Assembly: GCA_025464025.1 (NCBI GenBank)
Contig: JAODBP010000253.1
Coordinates: 1 to 43,416, forward strand
Length of the DNA: 43,416 bases
Direction: 5' to 3'
Source of the DNA: Actinomycetes bacterium
GTDB lineage: Bacteria > Actinomycetota > Acidimicrobiia > Acidimicrobiales > CADCSY01
In this document: piece after piece, positions 1-6,873 of the stretch
Position numbering within the stretch: the stretch's first letter is position 1
Layout of the letters: each line of letters starts with the position of its first letter
Made by a program: the position numbers and the translations under genes
Notes under the pieces: generated by a model
The model's input: the letters and a program-made list of their open reading frames with translations, nothing else
Databases searched by the model: none
What the model was told of the DNA's origin: nothing

Positions 1-1
1 C

Positions 2-1102
2 GGCTTCACGGCCGGCGAGGCCGACCAGCTGCGCAAGGCCATGGGCTCCAAGCGGTCGCACCGCCGGATGGAGGAGCTCAAGGCCCGCTTCTACGAGGGC
101 ATGGCCGGCAACGGCATCACCGGCGAGCTGGCCGACCAGATCTTCGACAAGGTCGCCGCCTTCGCCAACTTCGGCTTCCCCGAGAGCCACTCGGCGAGCT
201 TCGCCTACCTCGTCTACGCCAGCTCGTGGTTCAAGCTCCACCACCCCGCCGCGTTCTGCGCCGCCCTGCTCAACGCCCAGCCCATGGGCTTCTGGTCGCC
301 CGACACGCTCGTGCGCGACGCCCGCCGCCACGGGGTGCTGGTGCGGCGGGCCGACGTGAACGAGAGCGACTGGTGGTCGACCCTGGAGCCCGACGACCGC
401 AGCGCCGAGGGCCTCGCCGTGCGGTTGGGGATCAAGGAGGTGCGGGCCGTGGGTGACGACCTGGCCAAGCGGATCGCGGCGGGCCGGCCCTACGTCGACA
501 TGGAGGACCTCGTGCGTCGGGCCGAGGTGCCGCTGGCCGCGGTCGAGGCGCTGGCCACGGCCGGGGCGTTCCGCTCGCTCGGCCTCGACCGGCGCGCCGC
601 GCTGTGGGCGGCCGGGGCCGCGGCCCAGGCCACCCCCGATCGCCTGGCCGGCGTGGCCAGCGGCCTCCACGCCCCGACGCTGCCCGGCATGAGCGCGCCG
701 GAGGAGACCCTCGCCGACCTGTGGGCCACCGGCATCGCCGTCGACCACCACCCGACCGAGCACGTGCGCGACCACCTCCGTTCGCTCGGGGTGCTCAGCG
801 CCGAGGAGCTGCTGGTGGCGCCACCCGACCAGCGGGTGCTGGTGGGCGGGGTGGTCACCCACCGGCAACGGCCGGCCACGGCGTCGGGCATGGTCTTCCT
901 GAACCTGGAGGACGAGACCGGGCTGGTCAACGTGATCTGCTCGGCCGGGGTCTGGTCGCGCTACCGCCGGGTGGCCCGCACGGCGCCGGCCATGCTGGTC
1001 CGGGGCATGCTCGAGCGGGCCGAGGGGGTCACCAACGTGGTGGCCGACAAGCTCGAGGAGCTGCCCCTCGGGGTGGGGGCGAGATCCCGGGACTTCCGCT
1101 GA
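2..1102 (+). CDS. dnaE2: Error-prone DNA polymerase DnaE2, C-terminal part (5' end outside window)
   Basis: The frame is open from base 2, so the gene enters from the left and only its last 366 residues are present; the family is normally over 1,000 residues. The visible part has the end of the polymerase region (FANFGFPESHSASFAYLVYA near the start), a helix-hairpin-helix-like stretch around residues 150-200 and a C-terminal OB fold (about 275-345, with the patch GMVFLNLEDETGLVNV). It ends in GARSRDFR, close to the usual DnaE2 terminus. DnaE2 is the catalytic subunit of the ImuA/ImuB/DnaE2 mutasome for translesion synthesis in actinobacteria; no ImuA or ImuB gene is in view. DnaE1 is less likely because the protein ends right after the OB fold. 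It looks unrelated to the glycan locus and marks its left border. Confidence 0.9.
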   Translation, partial: GFTAGEADQLRKAMGSKRSHRRMEELKARFYEGMAGNGITGELADQIFDKVAAFANFGFPESHSASFAYLVYASSWFKLHHPAAFCAALLNAQPMGFWSPDTLVRDARRHGVLVRRADVNESDWWSTLEPDDRSAEGLAVRLGIKEVRAVGDDLAKRIAAGRPYVDMEDLVRRAEVPLAAVEALATAGAFRSLGLDRRAALWAAGAAAQATPDRLAGVASGLHAPTLPGMSAPEETLADLWATGIAVDHHPTEHVRDHLRSLGVLSAEELLVAPPDQRVLVGGVVTHRQRPATASGMVFLNLEDETGLVNVICSAGVWSRYRRVARTAPAMLVRGMLERAEGVTNVVADKLEELPLGVGARSRDFR

Positions 1103-1105
1103 TCA

Positions 1106-1120
1106 GTCACTGCTAGTGAC
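1106..1120. promoter_or_regulatory. Inverted repeat between dnaE2 and the dehydratase gene
   Basis: GTCACT and AGTGAC form perfect 6-base arms around a 3-base centre, starting 3 bases after the dnaE2 stop. The right arm overlaps a possible -35 element (GTGACG, 1116-1121) of the next gene, so it could be an operator. It could also be a weak hairpin at the end of dnaE2, but no T-run follows. Confidence 0.35.
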
Positions 1121-1144
1121 GTAGCGTCCTTGACCTGCCACTCT
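1116..1144 (+). promoter_or_regulatory. Candidate promoter of the PglF-like dehydratase (leaderless type)
   Basis: A -35-like GTGACG (1116-1121) lies 17 bases before a -10-like CACTCT (1139-1144), which ends 7 bases before the ATG at 1152. No Shine-Dalgarno sequence precedes that ATG. The spacing matches other first genes in this window. The first base of the -10 is C rather than T, so this is one of the weaker examples. Confidence 0.35.
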
Positions 1145-1151
1145 GTGGGAC

Positions 1152-3035
1152 ATGACGGCGGAGGTGCGAGAGCCAGGCTTCCACGCCTTCCTGGGGCGCC
1201 ACCGGGGCGGCATCCAGCTCGGCGTGGACGTGACGTCGTGGTGCATGGCGCTCTTCGTCGTGCTCTGCATCCGCTACGACTTCGCCAACGGCTGGTCCGA
1301 GTTCGCCCGCCTCGCCCGCTTCGTCCCGGTCGTGGTGGCCTCGCAGATGGCGATCGGCGCCTTCGTCGGGCTCTACCAGGGGCGGTGGCGCTTCGGCAGC
1401 TTCGACGAGGTGGCCGCCCTGGCCATCACGGCCACGGCCACCGGCGCCCTGGTCGAGGCCATCGACGCGTTCTACCTCGACCGACTCGTGCCCCTGTCGA
1501 TCCCCGTCGGCGCGGCCTTCTTCGCCCTCGTCGGCATGGCGGGGACCCGTTACACGTGGCGGCTCTTCACCGACCGCAACCGCCGGCCCGACCCGGAGGT
1601 CGCCCGACGGCTGCTCGTGCTCGGTGCCGGCGACACCGCGGCCCAGCTCGTGAGCGCGCTCCAGCGCGACCCGGACAGCCCCTACCGGCCGGTGGCCCTG
1701 CTCGACGACGACCCGGGCAAGGCCAACCTCCGGATCGTGGGCGTGCCCGTGGTCGGGCGCCTCGACGAGCTCGCCGAGGTCGCGGTCGAGGTCGGTGCCG
1801 AGGTCGTGCTGCTCGCCATCCCGACGGCGCCGGCCGAGCTGGTGCGCCGGCTCACCGAAGTGTGCACCCGGGCCCGGGTCGACCTGCGCGTGGTGCCGCC
1901 TATGCGGGAGCTGGTGGGCCACGCACCCGCGGTGCGCGACATCCGCCCGCCCACCGAGGCCGACCTCCTGGGTCGCCGCGAGATCGACACCGACGTCGCT
2001 TCGATCGCCGGCTACCTCACCGGCAAACGGGTCCTGATCACCGGCGCCGGCGGGAGCATCGGCGCCGAGCTGTGCCGCCAGGTGACCCGGTTCGGCCCGC
2101 GCGAGCTCGTCATGGTCGACCGCGACGAGTCCGCCCTGCACGCCATCCAGCTCTCCCTCGAGGGCCGAGCCCTGCTCGACCGACCCAACCTCGTCGTGGC
2201 CGACATCCGCGACGAGCCCCGGGTGCGGGAGATCTTCGCCCGCTGGCGGCCCGAGGTCGTCTTCCACGCCGCCGCCCTCAAGCACCTCCCGCTGCTCGAG
2301 CTGCACCCGGACGAGGCGGTCAAGACCAACGTCTACGGCACCGAGCACCTGCTCGCCGCCGCCCTGGCCCACGACGTCGCCCGGTTCGTGAACATCTCGA
2401 CCGACAAGGCCGCCGACCCGTGCAGCGTCCTCGGCTACTCGAAGCGGGTGGCCGAGCGGCTGACGGCCCGGGCCGCGGCGTCGGCGTCCGCCGGCGTCTA
2501 CCTCTCGGTCCGGTTCGGAAACGTGCTCGGGAGTCGGGGTTCCATGCTCGGCACGTTCCGGGCCCAGATCGCCGCCGGCGGCCCGATCACCGTCACCCAT
2601 CCCGAGGTCACCCGCTACTTCATGACCATCGAGGAGGCGGTGCAGCTCGTGATCCAGGCCGGAGCCATCGGTCGCACCGGTGAGGCACTCGTGCTCGACA
2701 TGGGTGAGCCCGTCCGCATCGCCGATGTCGCCAGCCAGCTCGCCGGCCTCGCCGCCCGTCCGATCGAGATCGTGTTCACCGGGCTCCGGCCCGGCGAGAA
2801 GCTCCACGAGGTCCTGTGGGCCGACGCTGAGGTCGACGAGCGACCGATCCACCCGATGATCTCCCACGTGGTCGTGGACCCTCTGCCCGAGCACGCGTTG
2901 GAGACCCTGGCAGCCGTGGGTGGCGAGCTGACCCGCCTGGCCCTGGCCGACGCCTGCGGGGTGGACGACCTCGGTGCGACGATCGACCTCCGTCCCGAGG
3001 TGACCCGCTCGGTGGAGCCCGACACCCTTCGGTGA
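1152..3035 (+). CDS. Membrane nucleotide-sugar 4,6-dehydratase/epimerase (PglF/CapD/FlaA1 family)
   Basis: This 627-residue protein has the full-length PglF-type layout: four hydrophobic segments in the first ~135 residues, a CoA-binding-like Rossmann domain (LVLGAGDTAAQLV, about 157-200), then the catalytic SDR domain with the NAD(P) motif GAGGSIG at about 298-304. The active-site TDK (417-419) of the STDKA block is kept. The position that is Met in typical PglF enzymes (MGxxK) is Leu427, before Lys431. The family converts UDP-GlcNAc to the 4-keto-6-deoxy sugar at the inner membrane face. It is the only such dehydratase visible and could supply the aminotransferase at 6874, which would make the nonulosonate route UDP-based (inference). 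The ATG at 1152 is favoured by the upstream -10-like hexamer. Confidence 0.85.
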   Translation: MTAEVREPGFHAFLGRHRGGIQLGVDVTSWCMALFVVLCIRYDFANGWSEFARLARFVPVVVASQMAIGAFVGLYQGRWRFGSFDEVAALAITATATGALVEAIDAFYLDRLVPLSIPVGAAFFALVGMAGTRYTWRLFTDRNRRPDPEVARRLLVLGAGDTAAQLVSALQRDPDSPYRPVALLDDDPGKANLRIVGVPVVGRLDELAEVAVEVGAEVVLLAIPTAPAELVRRLTEVCTRARVDLRVVPPMRELVGHAPAVRDIRPPTEADLLGRREIDTDVASIAGYLTGKRVLITGAGGSIGAELCRQVTRFGPRELVMVDRDESALHAIQLSLEGRALLDRPNLVVADIRDEPRVREIFARWRPEVVFHAAALKHLPLLELHPDEAVKTNVYGTEHLLAAALAHDVARFVNISTDKAADPCSVLGYSKRVAERLTARAAASASAGVYLSVRFGNVLGSRGSMLGTFRAQIAAGGPITVTHPEVTRYFMTIEEAVQLVIQAGAIGRTGEALVLDMGEPVRIADVASQLAGLAARPIEIVFTGLRPGEKLHEVLWADAEVDERPIHPMISHVVVDPLPEHALETLAAVGGELTRLALADACGVDDLGATIDLRPEVTRSVEPDTLR

Positions 3036-3087
3036 CCATGAGCGCCATGGCACGACCACCCGGTCGGGCCATTCCGTCCTGCGGGGC

Positions 3088-3117
3088 TTGAGCAACCGGG
3101 TGTTGCGGCCGAATCAT
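3088..3117 (+). promoter_or_regulatory. Candidate promoter of the GGDEF-EAL gene
   Basis: TTGAGC (3088-3093) and AATCAT (3112-3117) are 18 bases apart, and the -10 ends 8 bases before the ATG at 3126, with no Shine-Dalgarno sequence. An inverted repeat (CACCCGGT at 3057-3064, ACCGGGTG at 3095-3102) has one arm inside the spacer and could be an operator. Confidence 0.45.
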
Positions 3118-3125
3118 CACCACAG

Positions 3126-5384
3126 ATGAACAACGACCGGCGGGCCGAGCGCCTCGCAGCCGAGGCGCCCTGGTGGTTCCTGGCGGCCGGTTCGGTCGCG
3201 ACCGTCGTCTACTTCCTCATCCGTGGCAGCAGCACGCAGTCGCTGACCTACGAGCTGGTGGCCGGCCTCTCCGCGGCTGCCGTGATCGTCGGGGCCCGCC
3301 TCCACGAGCCGGACCGCACGGGCGCGTGGCACCTGCTGGCGCTGGGCATCGCCCTCTGGGCCGCGGGCGACCTCCTGTGGAGCGCCAACGAGTCGGTGTT
3401 CACCACCCGGCCGTTCCCGTCGATCGCCGACGTCGCCTACCTGGGGTCGTACCCCTTCCTCCTGCTCGGCCTCTGGCACCTGGTGCGCGACCGGGTACCG
3501 GGAGGCGACCGGGCAGCCACCCTCGACACGGTGGCGGTCGTCGTCGCCGTCGCCCTGCCCTCCTGGGTGTTCGTGCTCGGGCCGCTGGTGCACGACAGCT
3601 CCTTGGGCGGGCTCGGCCGTAGCGTGGCCGCGGCCTATCCGGTGGCGGACGTCCTCGTCTTCGGCCTCGTCGTCCGGCTCCTGCTGACACGGGGGGACCG
3701 GCGGACCGCCTACTGGCTCCTCCTCGGTGGCGTCGTCTGCAACCTGGTGGCCGACACCATCTTCGCCCTGCCGTCGGTGACCACCGAGTACTCGAGCGGC
3801 AGCCCGCTCGACGGCCTCTACCTCTTCGGCTACCTCCTGGTCGGTGCGGCTGCCCTCCACCCGACGATGGTCGGTGTGGCGGTCGGTCCGGCCCGGCCGG
3901 CAACGTCGTCGCGGCCGCGGATCGCGATCGTGGCCCTCGCCGTCCTCAGCGTGCCCGCCCTGCTCGGGGCCGAGGCGATCCGAGGCGAGGTCCGACACGT
4001 CCCGTTGATCCTCGGCGGCTGGGTCGTGTTGCTGGGCGTCGTGCTGGCTCGGCTGCTGCTGCACATGCGCCACCTGGCGCGCGAGGCCCAGATCGACCCG
4101 CTCACCCGGCTGGCCAACCGCAGCCACCTGATCGAGCGCGTCGGCGCCGTCCTCCACCAGCGTCGGGCCGGTGACGTCCACGACGTCGCCCTGCTCTACC
4201 TCGACATCGACCGGTTCAAGGCCGTCAACGACAGCATCGGCCACGCCGGCGGCGACCGCCTCCTGGTGCAGATCGCCGAGCGGCTGGTGGCGATCGTGCG
4301 GCCCGGTGACCTCGTGGCCCGCCTCGGCGGCGACGAGTTCGTGGTGCTCTGCGAGCGCATCGCCGACGAGCCGGGGGCGCGCGCGGTGGCCGACCGCCTG
4401 GCCGACGGGTTGGCCGACCCGTTCTGGATCGACGGCACGCCCCACTTCCTGTCGGTGAGCATCGGCATCTCCCGGGCCACCCCGACGAGCGATCCGGCCG
4501 CGCTGCTGAAAGATGCCGACGCCGCGCTGTACCGGGCCAAGTCGGTCGACGCCCGGGCTGCCGTCTACGACGCGTCGATGGGCCGCGAGCTCTCGCTCCG
4601 AGGCCGCTTCGAGCACGACCTGTTCAACGCCATCGAGCGGCGCGAACTGCTGCTGCACTACCAGCCGCAGCTCGACCTCCGAACGGGTGCCGTCACCGGC
4701 GTCGAGGCCGTGCTTCGCTGGCAGCACCCCGACTGGGGCATGACCAAGCCCGACTCGATCCTGCCCATCGCCGAGGAGACCGGCCTCGTCGTCCCAATCG
4801 GGCGATGGGTCGTGGCCGAGGCGTGCCGCCAGCTCCGGGCCTGGCAGCTCGACGAGCCGGCGACGGCGCCGGCCGAGGTCACGGTGAACGTCTCGCGGCG
4901 CGAGCTGCTCGACCCCGGCTACGTGCCGTTCGTCCAGTACTCGCTCGCAAGCTCGCTGCTGCTCGGCGACGCCCTCGTGGTGGAGGTCGACGACGACGAC
5001 CTCGCCGACGCGCCGTCGGTCGTGCTCGACGCCCTGCACCGGCTGCGGGGGATCGGCGTGCACGTCTGCATCGATCGCTTCGGCGCGGGGCGGCGGTCGT
5101 TGGTCAACGTCCGCCGGGTGCCGGCCGACCGGGTGAAGGTCGACCCGTCGCTGGTGACCGGGGTGGCCGACGACACGGGCGACCGCCTGGTGCTCACCGC
5201 CGTGCTGCAGCTCGGCGCGTCGCTCGGCCTCCGGGTGGGCGTGGCCGGCGTCGAGACCCGCTCGCAGCGCACGCAGCTCGAGCGCCTGGGCTGCACCCAC
5301 GCCCAGGGCAACCTGTGGGCCCCGCCGCTGCCGCCCGGCTCGGTGCTCGACGCTGTGCTCGGCCGACCTGCGCCGCTGGCGTGA
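3126..5384 (+). CDS. Membrane GGDEF-EAL cyclic-di-GMP protein with degenerate EAL domain
   Basis: This 752-residue protein has about 8-10 hydrophobic segments in the first ~315 residues, then a GGDEF domain and an EAL domain. GGDEF is intact at 401-405, and an RxxD inhibition site (RPGD) lies exactly five residues before it, so diguanylate cyclase activity with product inhibition is plausible. The EAL half keeps Glu527 (motif EAV), the NVS block, the EVD glutamate and the lysine of VKVD. The tandem acidic pair of the DDFG motif is Asp650-Arg651, and the Glu of AEGVE is Ala707. Those residues bind metal or act in catalysis in active phosphodiesterases, so this half is probably a binding or structural domain. 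The stop overlaps the next gene as GTGA. It may tie glycan production to c-di-GMP (inference). Confidence 0.9.
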   Translation: MNNDRRAERLAAEAPWWFLAAGSVATVVYFLIRGSSTQSLTYELVAGLSAAAVIVGARLHEPDRTGAWHLLALGIALWAAGDLLWSANESVFTTRPFPSIADVAYLGSYPFLLLGLWHLVRDRVPGGDRAATLDTVAVVVAVALPSWVFVLGPLVHDSSLGGLGRSVAAAYPVADVLVFGLVVRLLLTRGDRRTAYWLLLGGVVCNLVADTIFALPSVTTEYSSGSPLDGLYLFGYLLVGAAALHPTMVGVAVGPARPATSSRPRIAIVALAVLSVPALLGAEAIRGEVRHVPLILGGWVVLLGVVLARLLLHMRHLAREAQIDPLTRLANRSHLIERVGAVLHQRRAGDVHDVALLYLDIDRFKAVNDSIGHAGGDRLLVQIAERLVAIVRPGDLVARLGGDEFVVLCERIADEPGARAVADRLADGLADPFWIDGTPHFLSVSIGISRATPTSDPAALLKDADAALYRAKSVDARAAVYDASMGRELSLRGRFEHDLFNAIERRELLLHYQPQLDLRTGAVTGVEAVLRWQHPDWGMTKPDSILPIAEETGLVVPIGRWVVAEACRQLRAWQLDEPATAPAEVTVNVSRRELLDPGYVPFVQYSLASSLLLGDALVVEVDDDDLADAPSVVLDALHRLRGIGVHVCIDRFGAGRRSLVNVRRVPADRVKVDPSLVTGVADDTGDRLVLTAVLQLGASLGLRVGVAGVETRSQRTQLERLGCTHAQGNLWAPPLPPGSVLDAVLGRPAPLA

Positions 5385-6196
5385 ACGAGGTGGGTGATCC
5401 GAAGGGCGCGGTCCACGACTTCTGGGACGCGGCGGCGTGCGGCGAGGTCTACCTCGAGGGCGACGACCTCGCCGGTCGCTTCGCCGAGCAGGAGCGCGTG
5501 CGCTACGAGCTCGAGCCGTACATCCGGCCCTGGTGCGGGTTCGACGGGGCCGGTCTCGACGTGCTGGAGATCGGCGTCGGCCTCGGTGCCGATCACCTCC
5601 AATGGGCCCGCAGCCGACCCCGGCGCCTCGTCGGGCTCGACCTGACCGAGCGGGCGGTCGAGCTCACCACGCAGCGGCTCCTCCTCGCCGACTTCCCGGC
5701 CGACGTCCGGGTGGGAGATGCCGAGCACCTCCCGTTCGACGACGCCTCGTTCGACGTCGTCTACAGCTGGGGTGTGCTCCACCACACGCCCGACACGTCA
5801 CGGGCCTTCGCCGAGGTCGCGCGCGTGCTGCGACCTGGTGGTCGGGCGTTCGTGATGGTGTACCACCGCTGGTCGATCGTGGGGCTCCTGCTGTGGCTCC
5901 GCTACGCCCTCCTCGCCGGGCGCCCGCTCCGCTCGCTCGACGATGTCTACGCCCGGCATCTCGAGAGCCCGGGGACGAAGGCGTACTCGCCGGCCGAGGT
6001 GCGGGCCATGCTCCCTTCGTTCCGGAGCTGCGACGTGGCCGTGCAGCTCACGTTCGGCGACCTGCTGGAGGGTGCCGCAGGCCAGCGGCACCAGGGCCGA
6101 GTGCTCGCCCTGGCCCGACGGGTCCTTCCGCGGTGGCTGATCCGGCGCCACCTCGGGCGGCTGGGCCTCTTCCTCCTGGTCGACGCCCGGAAGTAG
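5381..6196 (+). CDS. Class I SAM-dependent methyltransferase (UbiE/Methyltransf_11 type)
   Basis: This 271-residue protein has a Rossmann methyltransferase core: SAM-binding motif I (VLEIGVGLGADH, about 58-69), an acidic end of strand 2 (GLDLTERAVELT), motif II (GDAEHLPFDDASFDVVYS) and the HH of GVLHHTPD. A hydrophobic stretch (GLLLWLRYALLAG, about 170) and a basic tail follow, so it may sit near the membrane. The GTG start overlaps the previous stop in GTGA, which implies translational coupling to the GGDEF-EAL gene; another GTG lies three codons later. The substrate is unknown. Similar proteins in glycan loci methylate sugars or lipid-linked intermediates, but nothing here fixes that. Confidence 0.8.
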   Translation: MNEVGDPKGAVHDFWDAAACGEVYLEGDDLAGRFAEQERVRYELEPYIRPWCGFDGAGLDVLEIGVGLGADHLQWARSRPRRLVGLDLTERAVELTTQRLLLADFPADVRVGDAEHLPFDDASFDVVYSWGVLHHTPDTSRAFAEVARVLRPGGRAFVMVYHRWSIVGLLLWLRYALLAGRPLRSLDDVYARHLESPGTKAYSPAEVRAMLPSFRSCDVAVQLTFGDLLEGAAGQRHQGRVLALARRVLPRWLIRRHLGRLGLFLLVDARK

Positions 6197-6199
6197 GGA

Positions 6200-6799
6200 T
6201 CAGGTGGCCGACGCCACCTCGTCGAGCAACGCCGGTGCCACGGCGAGCACGGTGTCGCGGTGGTCGGCGAGGACGGCGGCCAGCGATGCCAGGTGGTGGT
6301 CGTCGAACGCGAGGCGGGGTCGTCGGGAGCAGGCGCGCTGGACGCGCTCGGCGATCACCGACGTGTCGCTGGGGGCCGACGGCCGGATGGCGGCGAACCG
6401 GTCGAGCAGGCCGTGCCACCGGGGATCATCGGAGATGCGTCGGCCCTCGTGGAGCGCGGCGCGGAAGCCGTCGATCGTCGCGAGGTCGCCGGCGACTGCA
6501 TCGTCGAGGAGGAGCTCCCAGCCCACGTGCGCCGCGGCGCGTCGTGGACCGGTGGTCAGGTCCGTGGCGCGGAGGTCGGTGCGCAGGGCGCCCACCCCGG
6601 AGACGAAGGTCAGGGAGGTGTGGAAGGCGGCATCGGCGCGGTGGTGCTCGGCCCAGCCGGCGGCGACGTCGTCCGGGACCTCGGTCCGGTCGAGCCGCAC
6701 TCCGGCCATGGGCAGGAGGTCCGGCAGCACGGCGCCCAGCACGAAGGCGGGGGACGGGTCGGCGCGGCGGGCCACGGCAGCGTGGGCCAGGAAGTTCAC
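6200..6799 (-). CDS. Small AcpH-like (acyl-carrier-protein phosphodiesterase-like) conserved protein
   Basis: This 199-residue protein starts with VNFLAH, resembling the MNFLAH start of AcpH/DUF479 proteins. It has LGAVLPDLLP and an HHRADAAFH stretch resembling the metal-binding HRxIDxFTDxH block of that HD-like family. The resemblance is partial and was judged by eye, so the function is tentative. GTG at 6799 is chosen because it gives the family-like N-terminus, a -10-like CACACT (6812-6807) lies 7 bases upstream, and the longer ATG/GTG start at 6865 would leave only 8 bases to the divergent gene. It is convergent with the methyltransferase, with 3 bases between stops. A different metal-dependent hydrolase is possible. 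Confidence 0.55.
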   Translation of the reverse strand: MNFLAHAAVARRADPSPAFVLGAVLPDLLPMAGVRLDRTEVPDDVAAGWAEHHRADAAFHTSLTFVSGVGALRTDLRATDLTTGPRRAAAHVGWELLLDDAVAGDLATIDGFRAALHEGRRISDDPRWHGLLDRFAAIRPSAPSDTSVIAERVQRACSRRPRLAFDDHHLASLAAVLADHRDTVLAVAPALLDEVASAT

Positions 6800-6806
6800 G
6801 ATCGCC

Positions 6807-6812
6807 AGTGTG
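6807..6812 (-). promoter_or_regulatory. -10-like hexamer before the AcpH-like gene
   Basis: CACACT on the minus strand ends 7 bases before the GTG at 6799, and no Shine-Dalgarno sequence is present. No convincing -35 is visible. It matches the spacing seen before other first genes here. Confidence 0.3.
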
Positions 6813-6837
6813 CCCGCCAGGAACTTGACCCGATCGG

Positions 6838-6866
6838 CTGACGCAGGCCGAACCATCAACCACAAT
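6838..6866 (+). promoter_or_regulatory. Candidate promoter of the nonulosonate operon
   Basis: CTGACG (6838-6843) and CACAAT (6861-6866) are 17 bases apart; the -10 ends 7 bases before the GTG at 6874 and no Shine-Dalgarno sequence is present. This would start the rightward CBS-LegC, CMP-synthetase, acetyltransferase operon as a leaderless mRNA. Confidence 0.4.
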
Positions 6867-6873
6867 TGGCGCA

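Noticed and set aside
41..1102. ATG at 41 as the start of a separate small polymerase-like gene
   Set aside because: The frame is open to the left edge and the sequence before this ATG continues the DnaE2 alignment.
1130..1135. TTGACC as a -35 of the dehydratase gene
   Set aside because: A normal spacer would place the -10 inside the coding sequence, past the ATG at 1152.
1113..3095. 660-codon antisense frame opposite the dehydratase
   Set aside because: It has no recognisable domain and only the plus strand shows PglF-family structure.
3057..3102. Inverted repeat CACCCGGT/ACCGGGTG as a terminator of the dehydratase gene
   Set aside because: The arms are 30 bases apart with no T-run; an operator or chance match is more likely, so it is only mentioned with the promoter.
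3117..5300. Long antisense open frame of over 700 codons opposite the GGDEF-EAL gene
   Set aside because: It is low-complexity, rich in Arg, Gly, His and Asp, without domain motifs, and lies wholly opposite a gene with clear domains. High GC keeps such frames open by chance.
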